A DNA stretch of 21,246 bases from Gammaproteobacteria bacterium (GCA_029881015.1 JAOUNK010000015.1:1-21246); one strand, 5' to 3'. Positions 1 through 7,852 are shown, counted from the first letter of the stretch. The notes: generated by a model from the letters alone, not told the origin. Numbers and translations: made by a program.

Positions 1-492
1 GAAAACGACAAGATCGCCGAGGCGCAGCTTCTTTGACGCTTTACTGCGCTCGAACCTCCGGGTCGGCAGGAATTCCAGCGCCACCCCGGTGAACTTCCCG
101 TCGGCTTCGGCAAGTGAAACACGCCGCGCGCCACTCGCCGGATCGTGTATCAGCACCTGCTGGCGGGTGACCTTCTTCAACACCACGAAGTGATCGAACT
201 CCCAATGGAGGATGCACGGCGTGGTCAAACGCCGGAGTTCGGACAGGCGACAACGCACTGCACGCGGTGACAGATAGAGGGCCTCGCCGATACGCGCAAG
301 CGACGCAAGACTTGCTCCTGACAGCGACATGCCGAAGCGGCGACGCAGGCTGACGAGATCGTCGCTCCTGCCGAAGTAAGCGACGATCATGGCCATGCAT
401 GCCAGCCCGCATTCCGCGATGGTCGACTGCCGGATTACCGGCAGGCGACGCCGGCCAGACAGGCTCAACCAGGTCGCGGCGCTCGTTGGCAT
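1..492 (-). CDS. C39-peptidase bacteriocin/peptide ABC exporter (N-terminal part, cut by window edge)
   Basis: The frame read leftward from an ATG at 490-492 stays open to the window edge (164 residues). It is the N-terminal peptidase domain of a CvaB/RaxB-type exporter, which cleaves leaders after a double glycine and pumps the peptide across the inner membrane. The C39 hallmarks are visible: Gln22 for the oxyanion hole, catalytic Cys28 in an AECGLACM motif, His101 in WEFDHFVV, and Asp117 in IHDPASG. The Cys-His-Asp set is complete, so the peptidase is predicted active, unlike the degenerate C39-like domains of HlyB exporters. The transmembrane and ATPase domains lie beyond the edge. The start codon directly abuts the TAG stop (493-495) of the upstream adaptor gene, so the two are one operon and probably translationally coupled. 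A longer open frame at 41-526 in another register is a shadow. Confidence 0.9.
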   Translation of the reverse strand, partial: MPTSAATWLSLSGRRRLPVIRQSTIAECGLACMAMIVAYFGRSDDLVSLRRRFGMSLSGASLASLARIGEALYLSPRAVRCRLSELRRLTTPCILHWEFDHFVVLKKVTRQQVLIHDPASGARRVSLAEADGKFTGVALEFLPTRRFERSKASKKLRLGDLVVF

Positions 493-1743
493 CTAGATAC
501 GCGCCAGCAGCGGCGCGAAAAACCACGCGGCAAGGCTGCGCCTTTCCAGCACGATGTCGGCGGCGAGGGCCATGCCGGGGCGCAACGGGTAACGACCCCG
601 CTCATCCTGGACATGATCGGCAGCGAGCCGCACCCGCACCTTGTATGCCGCTTCCTGCATCCGGGACGCCACGGGCAAGTCACCCGGCAAGGAGACGAAA
701 GCAGCGACCGCGTCTATCCTGCCTCGCGCCGACCCGAACTGCTGATGCGGAAACGCGTCGTAGCGAAGCCTGACCTCCTGCCCGGCCTCGATCATCCCGA
801 TGGCCGTGGAAGGCACGTAAACGTCGGCCAGCAGCGACGACTGCGCCGGGATGATCGTGGCCAGCAACTGCTGTGGCCTGACCGTGCTTCCGGCAGAAAC
901 ATCGAGCGTGGCGAGAACGCCATCGACCGGCGCAACCACGACAACCAGGCGCTGTTCCTCGAGCCGCGCCAGCCGTTGCCGGAATTCACTGCGCTCGGCG
1001 CCGAGTATCGCGAGCTGGCGCTCCAACCCGATGCCGAGCCGCTCCCGGGCGGCGAGCAATTCCTTGTGCTGCCTTTCGAGCCGGCTTTCCTCCTGGCGCA
1101 GGCGCGCAACGGCCAGTCGCAGCCCGGTCAGTTCGTCCTGCTGCCGCAACAGCTCCACCCTGGCGATCGCACCGCGCTCGTAGGCCCGTCGCAGTTCGTC
1201 GACCCTTGCGATACTGCGTTGCACACGCTGCGCCTGCTGCCGCTGCTCGGCGACAAGCGCGTCCATTTCCCCTGCCACCCCATCGAGTTGGTGCTCGAGC
1301 GCCTGGTGATCTGCCATGAATTGCTCTCGCGCCAGCGTGTCGCGCACACCGACGGCCGCCAGTTGTTCCTGCAGCTGCAACTGTGCCTGCCGTGTCATTG
1401 CCGTACCGTTGTCGAGCTCGACGTCGGAGGAGAGCCGGACGATCGCCTCTCCTTGCCGTACCGGATCACCGGCTTTTCGCTCGAGTCTCACTACCGTTGC
1501 AAAGTCGTTGTGGGCCAACCGGGCGATCCCGGGCTCGACAACAAGCCAGCCGCGCACGGTTTCCTTGCGCGCATACTCGACACTCAGGATGAAGCCGCCG
1601 GCACAGACAACCAGGACTACGCAGTAGACCGCGAGCCAGATCAACGGTTTTGGCAGGACCGCGATCGGTCGACCATCCAGTCGCGTCGATAGCGAGTCGA
1701 TCGCTTGCTGTCGGAACAGATCCTCGGGCATTCGCGTGTGCAT
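493..1743 (-). CDS. HlyD-family membrane fusion protein (CvaA/RaxA-like type I secretion adaptor)
   Basis: This is the periplasmic adaptor that links the adjacent C39 ABC exporter to an outer-membrane channel. From the ATG at 1743 it has 416 residues: a short cytoplasmic N-terminus with an LFRQQAIDS stretch resembling the start of CvaA, one transmembrane segment (about 34-54), a first lipoyl half (about 65-110), a long coiled coil (about 115-265, rich in Gln, Glu, Arg and Leu), then the second lipoyl half with an APVDGVLATL motif (271-280) and a beta-barrel C-terminus. The frame is open back to 1917, but that extension has no family resemblance, so I chose 1743; the ATG at 1731 is also possible. 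Neither start has a clear Shine-Dalgarno. The stop codon abuts the exporter ATG, so it is the first gene of the operon. No TolC gene is in view. Confidence 0.88.
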   Translation of the reverse strand: MHTRMPEDLFRQQAIDSLSTRLDGRPIAVLPKPLIWLAVYCVVLVVCAGGFILSVEYARKETVRGWLVVEPGIARLAHNDFATVVRLERKAGDPVRQGEAIVRLSSDVELDNGTAMTRQAQLQLQEQLAAVGVRDTLAREQFMADHQALEHQLDGVAGEMDALVAEQRQQAQRVQRSIARVDELRRAYERGAIARVELLRQQDELTGLRLAVARLRQEESRLERQHKELLAARERLGIGLERQLAILGAERSEFRQRLARLEEQRLVVVVAPVDGVLATLDVSAGSTVRPQQLLATIIPAQSSLLADVYVPSTAIGMIEAGQEVRLRYDAFPHQQFGSARGRIDAVAAFVSLPGDLPVASRMQEAAYKVRVRLAADHVQDERGRYPLRPGMALAADIVLERRSLAAWFFAPLLARI

Positions 1744-2147
1744 GACACAGTAGTAAGGCGAGAACGCCCGCGAGCCAAAGCCCGAATAGTGGCAATACAC
1801 ACAAAAAGGCAGCGACCCATCGATACGGGCAGCCGATGCTTGCGCAGATGCCTGTCTGCAATTTACAACACGCAGGCTTTTCGCGTCGCGCGGAAAACGC
1901 TGCGGCGTATTCGCCACGTTGCATGTTCGACGCGTATTCGATCTCGATACGTTTTCCGGGCAGCGTTATCGGCAATCGGAACAAGGCGCGGCGCTCTTGC
2001 AACGATGCGTAAATCGCATGGCGTTTATGCCGCGTTACCTACAGTGCGTCATATATACAACACCAAAGCCGAGTGCTCGAATCTCCTCATGTGCTGTGCG
2101 CAGCTGGTACGGCGTGTTCTTAATTCTATTCAAGCGGGGAGATTACT
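1744..2147. other. Divergent intergenic region between export operon and TonB receptor
   Basis: These 404 bases separate two divergent genes and must hold promoters for both. They contain an AT-rich patch (tatata at 2052-2057) and, just before the receptor, a ribosome binding site (GGGGAG, 2136-2141, six bases before the ATG). I see no well-spaced -35/-10 pair, no convincing double-glycine leader peptide gene and no RNA gene. Open frames crossing it in either direction lack family resemblance and good start signals. Confidence 0.5.
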
Positions 2148-4958
2148 ATGAGTAAACCAAGTTGGTCATCCGGCCATTCCTGGCTGCTTGCGCTTTGTGT
2201 TGCGCTTGCCATCCCGGTCGGCGCGTCTGCGCAAACGACGGGAGACGAAATAACACTCGAAGAAGTCATTGTGACGGGGTCGCGAATCAAGCGCAGTGAC
2301 TCGTCCAGCATCAGTCCGATCTCGGTGCTGACCGAGCAGGACATTGCCGTATCGGGCAACCTCACGCTCGAAAACTTCATCCAGGACCTGCCTGCCGTGA
2401 ACGGCGGCGACTTTGGCGCCGGCGTTAACAACGGCAACCCGGGAATCGCGTCCGTTTCCTTGCGTGGACTCGGTCCCAACCGCACGTTGACGCTCGTCAA
2501 CGGCAAGCGTTTTGCGTCCGCCTCCGTAAACGGCTTCGTCGATCTCAACATGATCCCGACAGCGATTGTCGAAAGGGTCGAGGTTCTGCGTGACGGCGCA
2601 TCCACAGTCTACGGCTCGGATGCCATCGCCGGCGTTGTCAATATCATTACCAAGAAAGACTTCGAAGGTGTCGACGTGCAATTCGGCTATGACATCACGG
2701 ACGAAAGCGACGGCGAGATGCTCAATGGGTCGGTTGTTTTCGGCAATACTTTCGAGAAGGGCAACTTCGTCCTTGGCGCACAGATCAACAAGCGCGAAGA
2801 AATTCGCCAGGGTGACAGGGCGTACTCGGCGTGCCCGTTGTTCGATGACGGTGTGCAGACAATCTGTGGCGGCAGCCCGACGACAACCCCCGCACAGTTC
2901 ACGCCACTCGGCGCCGATTCAGCGATTGGCGGCCACGTCCTCGATGCGGACGGCGTCACCGTGCGGCCGTTCGATGCGGCACGCGATGCGTTCAACTTCG
3001 CGGCGCTCAGCTACCTCACGACTCCCCAGGACGTTTACAGCGCCTACGCCGCGGTCAACTACGAGCTGTTCGAGGCACCTGCACTGGGTGCGGTCAATGC
3101 CAACCTGGAGATGAACTTCTCTAACCGTGAGTCCGACCAGTTACTGGCCCCGGTAGGCACCTTTGGTGGCTGGATTACCTCACAGGAGCATCCGGACAAT
3201 CCCTTCGGCGACGCACTATGCGCGAGCAATCCCCTGTGTACGGCACCCCAGGACGTAGCAACGTCCCGGCGCCTGACAGAGTCCGGTGGTCGCCGCTTCA
3301 CGCAGGATGTGAACACGTGGCGCATCGGCGCGGGACTTGACGGCCAGTTCGAAAATGGCTGGACATGGGACGTGAACTACACCATTGCGAAGTGGGAAGA
3401 CAGCCAGCGCGACGAAGGCCGACCGAATCGTCCGAATATCGAGAACATGATGGATCCGACCTTGTGTGCCGCCGCGACCAATGGTTGCCCGGGCGTCTAC
3501 AATCCTTTCATCAGTGACAGCATGACCGCTGCACAGGTTGCCTACGGCTTCGTCGGTGTGAACACGAAGAACGAATCGACGTTGAACGTAATGCAGCTCA
3601 ACTTCTCCGGCGACATGGGTGGTTTTGAACTGCCTGGCGGTGAGATCGGTTGGGCGATTGGCTATGAGAATCGCCGCGAGAGCGCCGCTTCCAAGCCGGA
3701 CGGTGGTGCAGCCATCGGCGCCATTGCCTTTACGCCTGGCAACGTCACGGGCGGCAAGTACGAGGTTGACGAGATCTATGGAGAGCTCGTGCTGCCAATT
3801 CTCTCTGGCGCACCAATGGCCGAGTTGCTGACCTTCGAAGCATCGGCTCGCTGGACGGACGTCGACTTCCTGAACGATTCCGACACGGTGTTCAAGGCAG
3901 CGCTCGAGTGGGCGCCGGTTGAGGACATCCGTTTCCGTGCCACCTTCTCTGAAGGCTTCCGCGCGCCGAACATCAGCGAGTTGTTCCTTGGTATACAGCA
4001 GTCCGCTGAGTCCTACACCGATCCTTGCCGCAACTACGGTACGTCCGGCACAGACGCCAACACGGTCGCGAACTGCCAGGCTGACGGCCTGGCTCCGGAC
4101 TTCAACCTCGCAACGTTCCAGGCGACAACCCTGCAGGGCGGTAACCCGAATCTCCAGCCGGAGACCTCCGAGTCACTGACGTTCGGTCTCGTCTTCACAC
4201 CGAGTTTTCTTGAAGACCTGACGGTCTCCATCGACTACTTCGATATCGAGATTACCGATGCCGTAGGCACTGCGCCGACGTCGGAAGTGATCTCCGCCTG
4301 CTACGCAAGTGTCGGGTTCTCCGATCCCCTGTGCGCGCTGATCGTCGGTCCGGCCTTCCCGGGCGTTGACGAAACACCGTCACCGGCGGCACCCACGCGT
4401 CGCAACTCGAACCTGCAGATATCGGGTGTCCTGCAATCGAGCGCCAACCTGGCGACGTACCAGACCAGCGGCATCGACTTCCAGGTGGACTATGGCTTTG
4501 AAAGCGGTATCGGCCTGATCGACCTGTTCGCCAGTGGCACTTACCTCAGCGAGTACGACTACCTGCCCTTCTCGGGTGGCGAGTTGATTCAGCTTGCCGG
4601 CTTCTTTGGCGGAGACCCCGCCTTCGGTAACCCGGCGGCGTTCGCCGAGTGGCAGGTGAACTACGGTGTCACGCTAACCCGTGATGACTGGGGCGCCAAC
4701 CTGACTGCCAGGTACATGAGTGAGACGGATGACATTGACGCCGCTCCCGCGAACCTGTCGAACACGGCCGATGCGATTACGTATCTCGATGTCCAGGGGT
4801 ACTACAACTGGAAGGATCTCACCTTCACGCTTGGCGTTCGTAACCTGACCGATGAGGAGCCGCCTTACGTCACCGCATACGATGACATGAATACGCTTCA
4901 GTTCAGCTACGACACTCAAGGTCGTTACATCTACGGAAGGGCCTCGTTCAGCTTCTAG
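2148..4958 (+). CDS. TonB-dependent outer-membrane receptor
   Basis: This 936-residue protein is an outer-membrane 22-strand barrel transporter energised by TonB. A signal peptide (about 1-28, ending VGASA-Q) precedes a TonB-box-like ITLEEVIVTGSR segment (about 35-46). The plug domain follows (about 50-175) with a VSLRGLGPNRTLTLVNGKR segment and the VEVLRDGASTVYGSDAIAGVVNIIT signature spread over about 145-170. The barrel has the usual carboxy-terminal signals: an NPNLQPETSESLTFGLVF segment in the second half, a VRNLTDEEPP segment near the end and a final aromatic residue in the closing YGRASFSF strand. Several putative outer loops carry paired cysteines. The plug-barrel style is that of the large TonB receptors common in Alteromonadales, Xanthomonadales and Sphingomonadales. 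The substrate cannot be read from sequence. The start is set by GGGGAG six bases upstream, and a strong terminator follows the stop. Confidence 0.95.
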   Translation: MSKPSWSSGHSWLLALCVALAIPVGASAQTTGDEITLEEVIVTGSRIKRSDSSSISPISVLTEQDIAVSGNLTLENFIQDLPAVNGGDFGAGVNNGNPGIASVSLRGLGPNRTLTLVNGKRFASASVNGFVDLNMIPTAIVERVEVLRDGASTVYGSDAIAGVVNIITKKDFEGVDVQFGYDITDESDGEMLNGSVVFGNTFEKGNFVLGAQINKREEIRQGDRAYSACPLFDDGVQTICGGSPTTTPAQFTPLGADSAIGGHVLDADGVTVRPFDAARDAFNFAALSYLTTPQDVYSAYAAVNYELFEAPALGAVNANLEMNFSNRESDQLLAPVGTFGGWITSQEHPDNPFGDALCASNPLCTAPQDVATSRRLTESGGRRFTQDVNTWRIGAGLDGQFENGWTWDVNYTIAKWEDSQRDEGRPNRPNIENMMDPTLCAAATNGCPGVYNPFISDSMTAAQVAYGFVGVNTKNESTLNVMQLNFSGDMGGFELPGGEIGWAIGYENRRESAASKPDGGAAIGAIAFTPGNVTGGKYEVDEIYGELVLPILSGAPMAELLTFEASARWTDVDFLNDSDTVFKAALEWAPVEDIRFRATFSEGFRAPNISELFLGIQQSAESYTDPCRNYGTSGTDANTVANCQADGLAPDFNLATFQATTLQGGNPNLQPETSESLTFGLVFTPSFLEDLTVSIDYFDIEITDAVGTAPTSEVISACYASVGFSDPLCALIVGPAFPGVDETPSPAAPTRRNSNLQISGVLQSSANLATYQTSGIDFQVDYGFESGIGLIDLFASGTYLSEYDYLPFSGGELIQLAGFFGGDPAFGNPAAFAEWQVNYGVTLTRDDWGANLTARYMSETDDIDAAPANLSNTADAITYLDVQGYYNWKDLTFTLGVRNLTDEEPPYVTAYDDMNTLQFSYDTQGRYIYGRASFSF

Positions 4959-4985
4959 AAGAGACACCTTTTCGTTACGAAAGAG

Positions 4986-5015
4986 ACCTCCAGGGGAAAC
5001 CCTGGAGGTTTTTTT
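4986..5015 (+). terminator. Rho-independent terminator of the TonB receptor gene
   Basis: A perfect 10-bp stem (ACCTCCAGGG at 4986-4995 with CCCTGGAGGT at 5000-5009) closes a GAAA tetraloop and runs into seven T residues (5009-5015). It starts 27 bases after the receptor stop codon and marks the end of a monocistronic unit. The downstream gene therefore needs its own promoter or read-through. Confidence 0.95.
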
Positions 5016-5049
5016 GACTCTAATGAGCATCGAAATCCAGAGCTTTCAA

Positions 5050-5532
5050 ATGAAAAGAAGACTTGCCGTCTTGCTGTTGCTATGCACCCAGACCACGCTG
5101 GCGGATGGGGTCGCGTTGATCCAGTGCCGGCAACTGGAGGACATCGCGGAACGCGTTGCCTGTTACGACAAAGTGGTGGACGCGCGCTACCCCGTGGCCG
5201 CGGGCGAGCGCGCGGAACCGGCCGCCACGGCAGTCCCGGATGCCCAGTCCCTTTTTGGCACGAACGACGCGCAAGCCCGGCGCATCGTCGAAACGTCGCT
5301 TGCCGTCGAACAATTAGACCAGATCGAGGCGACGGTTACGGGGATTGGTGAATCGGCAGGCAGGAAGCTGACCGTGACGCTCGACAATGGACAAACCTGG
5401 CGGCAGCTCGACAATCAGACCCTGCGTCTAAAGAGCGGCGAAACGGTCGTCGTTCGCAAAGCCAGCCTGGGCTCGTACCTCATGGAGAAAAAATCCGGGA
5501 GCCGCCGCATCCGCGTGAAACGCGTGGATTAG
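5050..5532 (+). CDS. Small secreted protein of unknown function
   Basis: This is a 160-residue protein with a clear signal peptide (1-18, charged MKRR then a leucine-rich core, cleavage near TLA-DG). I chose the ATG at 5050 because it begins exactly at the signal peptide; the in-frame ATG at 5023 would add a hydrophilic leader close to the terminator. After cleavage there is a short motif with two cysteines (C26 and C38, in CRQLEDIAERVACYD). This CYD pattern is shared by several exported proteobacterial proteins, including the type VI accessory VasI. The carboxy half (about 90-160) looks beta-rich, with DNGQTWRQLD, a GETVVVRKASLGSYLM segment and a basic RIRVKRVD end, a layout I recall from conserved hypothetical proteins of Xanthomonadales-like bacteria. 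No enzymatic motif is visible. It converges on the TPR lipoprotein gene with 12 bases between stops. Confidence 0.75.
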   Translation: MKRRLAVLLLLCTQTTLADGVALIQCRQLEDIAERVACYDKVVDARYPVAAGERAEPAATAVPDAQSLFGTNDAQARRIVETSLAVEQLDQIEATVTGIGESAGRKLTVTLDNGQTWRQLDNQTLRLKSGETVVVRKASLGSYLMEKKSGSRRIRVKRVD

Positions 5533-5544
5533 GCCGGCAGGGCG

Positions 5545-6699
5545 CTAGCGCAGATCCGACTCCAGCGCCTGCAACTTCCTCGTATACCCGGAAACCAGCT
5601 GTGCCGTCTCGGCGGTATCCCTCGCCTTTTCGTAGTCTCTGGCGGCCAGGTCGAATTCCTTCATCCGGTAGTGGACGAGCCCTCTCAGGAAGTAGAACTG
5701 ATGCTCGTCCTTCTTGAGCCTGATCGCTTTTGCCAGGAAAGCCAGGGCCTCCTCGAGCCTGCCGTCCTGGTAGGCCGCTCGCGCCAGGTGGTAATGGTAG
5801 TAAGGATGCCGATCCCTGTAGTAGGTCACCTTGTCCGTGTACCAGGCGGCCTCTTCCTCGCGCCCCAACTGGTGGAGCACACCTGCGAGGTTTACCAGTG
5901 CCGACTTGTTGGAAGGCTGGATCGACAGGGCTCGCCGGTAAGCCTGTACTGCCATGTCGTGGCGGTCGTGGTGTGAGTACAGGACCCCGAGATTCACCCA
6001 CAATCCGGCAACCTCCGGGTCCGTCTCGATCCCCTTCTTGAGGTATCGAAACGCCTTTTCCGAATTGCCCGCCTGCAATGACTCGACGGCCAGGTTACTG
6101 AGATACAGCGCGAATGCGTAGTTGTCCGTGACCTTCCGCGTGTCGTAATTGCCGTTGTACTCGGCGGTGTTGAAATCCACCACGTAGTCACCCGCGAAAC
6201 TGATATCTCGCCTGACGCCCTTGACGCGCACGTTGATGTGGTTGTTCAACAGGATCATCTCCCCATCGGCCCTGAAACTGGGTGGTATGTCCACCATCTG
6301 AAACGTCACATCCAGGTTTGCCTCGCGAGCGAGGGCGGCAAACAGCAGCGAAAAGGACAGGCAGTTACCCTCGCGGGTTTCAAAGGTCTCTATCGCCGTG
6401 TGCGTGCGATTCACGTCGTAGTCCAGCGCCAACAACCCGTCATCGATCATCCCGCGGACGAGCTTTCTCAGCCTCGAGCGTGCCTGTGGGTCGTCTTTCA
6501 CCTTTGCAGCAACGTAGTCCCGCAGCTCGTCGTTGAGCGCCATGATCTCGTCCGTCCTGATGTCGGACACATCGATGCGCGCACCGAACAAGGCCTCTCC
6601 GGACAACAGGTCGTCACTCGCCACCGGAGGACTGACGACAAGGGGCGTGCAGGCCGCGAGGCAAGAACAAGCGAGTACTAACGAGCGTGTGTATTTCAT
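5545..6699 (-). CDS. Lipoprotein with transglutaminase-like domain and TPR repeats
   Basis: The 384-residue product starts at the ATG at 6699, where a lipoprotein signal begins (MKYTRSLVLACSCLAAC; lipobox L14-A-A-C17, followed by Thr, so probably sorted to the outer membrane). Residues about 45-190 form a transglutaminase-like fold with a plausible catalytic set: C113 in EGNCLSFS, H154 in NNHINVRV and D175 in VVDFN. About five tetratricopeptide repeats follow (about 195-370, for example around VNLGVLYSHH and LVNLAGVLHQLG). The family includes uncharacterised proteobacterial lipoproteins with peptidase- or transglutaminase-like cores fused to scaffolding repeats; the substrate is unknown. The frame stays open upstream to 7137, but that stretch overlaps the divergent LapG-like gene and has no signal peptide. 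The gene is divergent from that second transglutaminase-fold gene across 176 bases. Confidence 0.85.
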   Translation of the reverse strand: MKYTRSLVLACSCLAACTPLVVSPPVASDDLLSGEALFGARIDVSDIRTDEIMALNDELRDYVAAKVKDDPQARSRLRKLVRGMIDDGLLALDYDVNRTHTAIETFETREGNCLSFSLLFAALAREANLDVTFQMVDIPPSFRADGEMILLNNHINVRVKGVRRDISFAGDYVVDFNTAEYNGNYDTRKVTDNYAFALYLSNLAVESLQAGNSEKAFRYLKKGIETDPEVAGLWVNLGVLYSHHDRHDMAVQAYRRALSIQPSNKSALVNLAGVLHQLGREEEAAWYTDKVTYYRDRHPYYHYHLARAAYQDGRLEEALAFLAKAIRLKKDEHQFYFLRGLVHYRMKEFDLAARDYEKARDTAETAQLVSGYTRKLQALESDLR

Positions 6700-6875
6700 C
6701 GAGGACTTTTTGCAACGGTTAACGAAAGAGATCACACGGGGTAAGACCAGCATAGCAAGCTGCAAATTCCGTAATCTTCGTTTTCGATGCACAACTCGTG
6801 CGTTCTTTTGCAAACGCTTGACTTGCAGAGCACCGGCTGGACACTGAGACGAGCAATGAATTTCGGGTAAACACC

Positions 6876-7520
6876 ATGTGGCGCAGGCTCGAACAATTTC
6901 TGGCGGTGTTCTTGACGTTGTTCGCGTCCACCGCCGCCTGCGGCCAGACGTTGTACTCGTTCGACACGGACGATGACTTTTTCGCGCCCGCCGCCGACTG
7001 GCCGGCCTGGCAGGACACCCTCGACCGCCATGCCGCCGAACGTGAATCCATCCGCCGCTGCGTGGCTGACGACGCGGCCTGCCCGCTGCGGCTGCGTGGT
7101 CTTCGACATCTCCTGGTGAAAGGCGCCGGTCTGACAACGGAGCAACAGGTTCGACTGGTCAATCGCTACATCAACAAGCAGCGCTACAAAGACGACCGCA
7201 TCGGTTCACGGTCCCAGGCCGGCAACCAGTGGGAAACCCTGACGGAGTTCCTCCAGGCCGGCGGTGACTGCGAGGATTTCGCTGTCGCCAAGTATTTTGT
7301 CCTGCGAGAGTTTGGCGTTGACGCGGAGGATATGCGCATCGTCATTGGGAGGGAATCACGGCGTGCCACCCATCACGCAATGCTCGCGATCAGGTTCGAT
7401 GACGGCGTTTGGCTGCTTGAGAACGACAACACAATTCATCGAAACGGCTACCAGGATATCAGCCGGTTCGTCTATGCGATCAATGAGCAGGGGATTTGGG
7501 ACCACGAGAAGTTTGAATAG
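6876..7520 (+). CDS. LapG-like periplasmic transglutaminase-like cysteine protease (peptidase C93 family)
   Basis: This 214-residue protein has an N-terminal signal peptide (about 1-24, ending ACGQ) and a BTLCP/LapG-type core. Known LapG enzymes cut giant biofilm adhesins in the periplasm under c-di-GMP control by LapD. Visible motifs are a YINKQRYKDD segment (about 98-107), a W before the active site (W119), GGDCEDFAVAKY with nucleophile C132 followed by the E133-D134 pair that in LapG binds calcium, and H167 in THHAML. The third residue is less clear: where LapG-type enzymes usually have LDN, this one has LLENDN, so Glu182 or Asp184 must take the role. No LapD or large adhesin is in view. 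A small acidic secreted protein follows 21 bases after the stop, probably in the same operon. No strong ribosome binding site is seen before the ATG. Confidence 0.85.
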   Translation: MWRRLEQFLAVFLTLFASTAACGQTLYSFDTDDDFFAPAADWPAWQDTLDRHAAERESIRRCVADDAACPLRLRGLRHLLVKGAGLTTEQQVRLVNRYINKQRYKDDRIGSRSQAGNQWETLTEFLQAGGDCEDFAVAKYFVLREFGVDAEDMRIVIGRESRRATHHAMLAIRFDDGVWLLENDNTIHRNGYQDISRFVYAINEQGIWDHEKFE

Positions 7521-7541
7521 ACCAGGAAAGGGGAATTGAAG

Positions 7542-7802
7542 ATGAAGAGGCTATTACTTGTGTGTATTTTCGGCGGCGCGCTTTCGTCGGCCGCCCTGGC
7601 AGCGGACCCGTATGAAAGGTGGCTGGCGATCCAGAGTCAGCGCGGCACGGAGATCGAACTCATCCGCGTCGCGAGCGAGAAGCCCTTGGTCGCTACCGAG
7701 GAGACGGATCCGGAGGTCGCGGACATCCTCGAGGAGCTCGAGGCCATCGAAAGCGAAGTCTCGAGTGGCGGCGATCGCGATGCGGATGACGATTCCGCAT
7801 AA
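7542..7802 (+). CDS. Small acidic secreted protein of unknown function
   Basis: This 86-residue protein has a clean signal peptide (1-20, cleavage near ALA-ADP). The ATG at 7542 is preceded by AAAGGGG (7527-7533) with good spacing; an upstream in-frame TTG at 7536 is too close to that site. The mature 66 residues are highly acidic, with an EEL/EAIESE helix-forming stretch and a tail of alternating Asp, Asp-Ala and Asp-Asp (about 75-85). I do not recognise a family. Its position 21 bases after the LapG-like gene suggests co-transcription and a shared role, for example as a partner or a calcium-binding accessory, but that is inference. Confidence 0.7.
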   Translation: MKRLLLVCIFGGALSSAALAADPYERWLAIQSQRGTEIELIRVASEKPLVATEETDPEVADILEELEAIESEVSSGGDRDADDDSA

Positions 7803-7823
7803 CAGGCAGTTTGGCCGGCGAAC

Positions 7824-7852
7824 GTTGCAGCAGGGCCAGGCCCTGCTGCAAC
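7824..7852. terminator. Perfect hairpin between convergent genes, possible bidirectional terminator
   Basis: Arms of 14 bases (gttgcagcagggcc and its exact complement) flank a single A, giving a very stable hairpin. It sits between the stop of the small acidic protein (7802) and the stop of the LysR gene (7865). The location suits termination from both sides, but no T tract follows on either strand, so it may instead be a 3'-end stabiliser or a Rho-dependent barrier. Confidence 0.5.

Noticed and set aside
41..526. 161-codon minus-strand open frame over the exporter gene
   Set aside because: It is out of frame with the C39 peptidase frame, which shows a complete Cys-His-Asp set and family motifs, and its own product is Arg/Pro-rich with no family resemblance.
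613..1692. 359-codon plus-strand frame antisense to the HlyD-type gene
   Set aside because: It is a GC-driven shadow of the coiled-coil coding region; the minus-strand frame has clear adaptor domains.
1466..2002. Minus-strand frame upstream of the adaptor with a Cys-rich stretch and a hydrophobic segment, considered as a precursor peptide
   Set aside because: It starts with TTG without a ribosome binding site, overlaps the adaptor gene in another frame, and has no double-glycine leader.
1919..2155. 78-codon plus-strand frame ending just inside the receptor gene
   Set aside because: No ribosome binding site or family resemblance, and it runs through the likely promoter region.
6700..7137. 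N-terminal extension of the TPR lipoprotein frame
   Set aside because: It overlaps the divergent LapG-like gene, and the lipoprotein signal begins exactly at the ATG at 6699.
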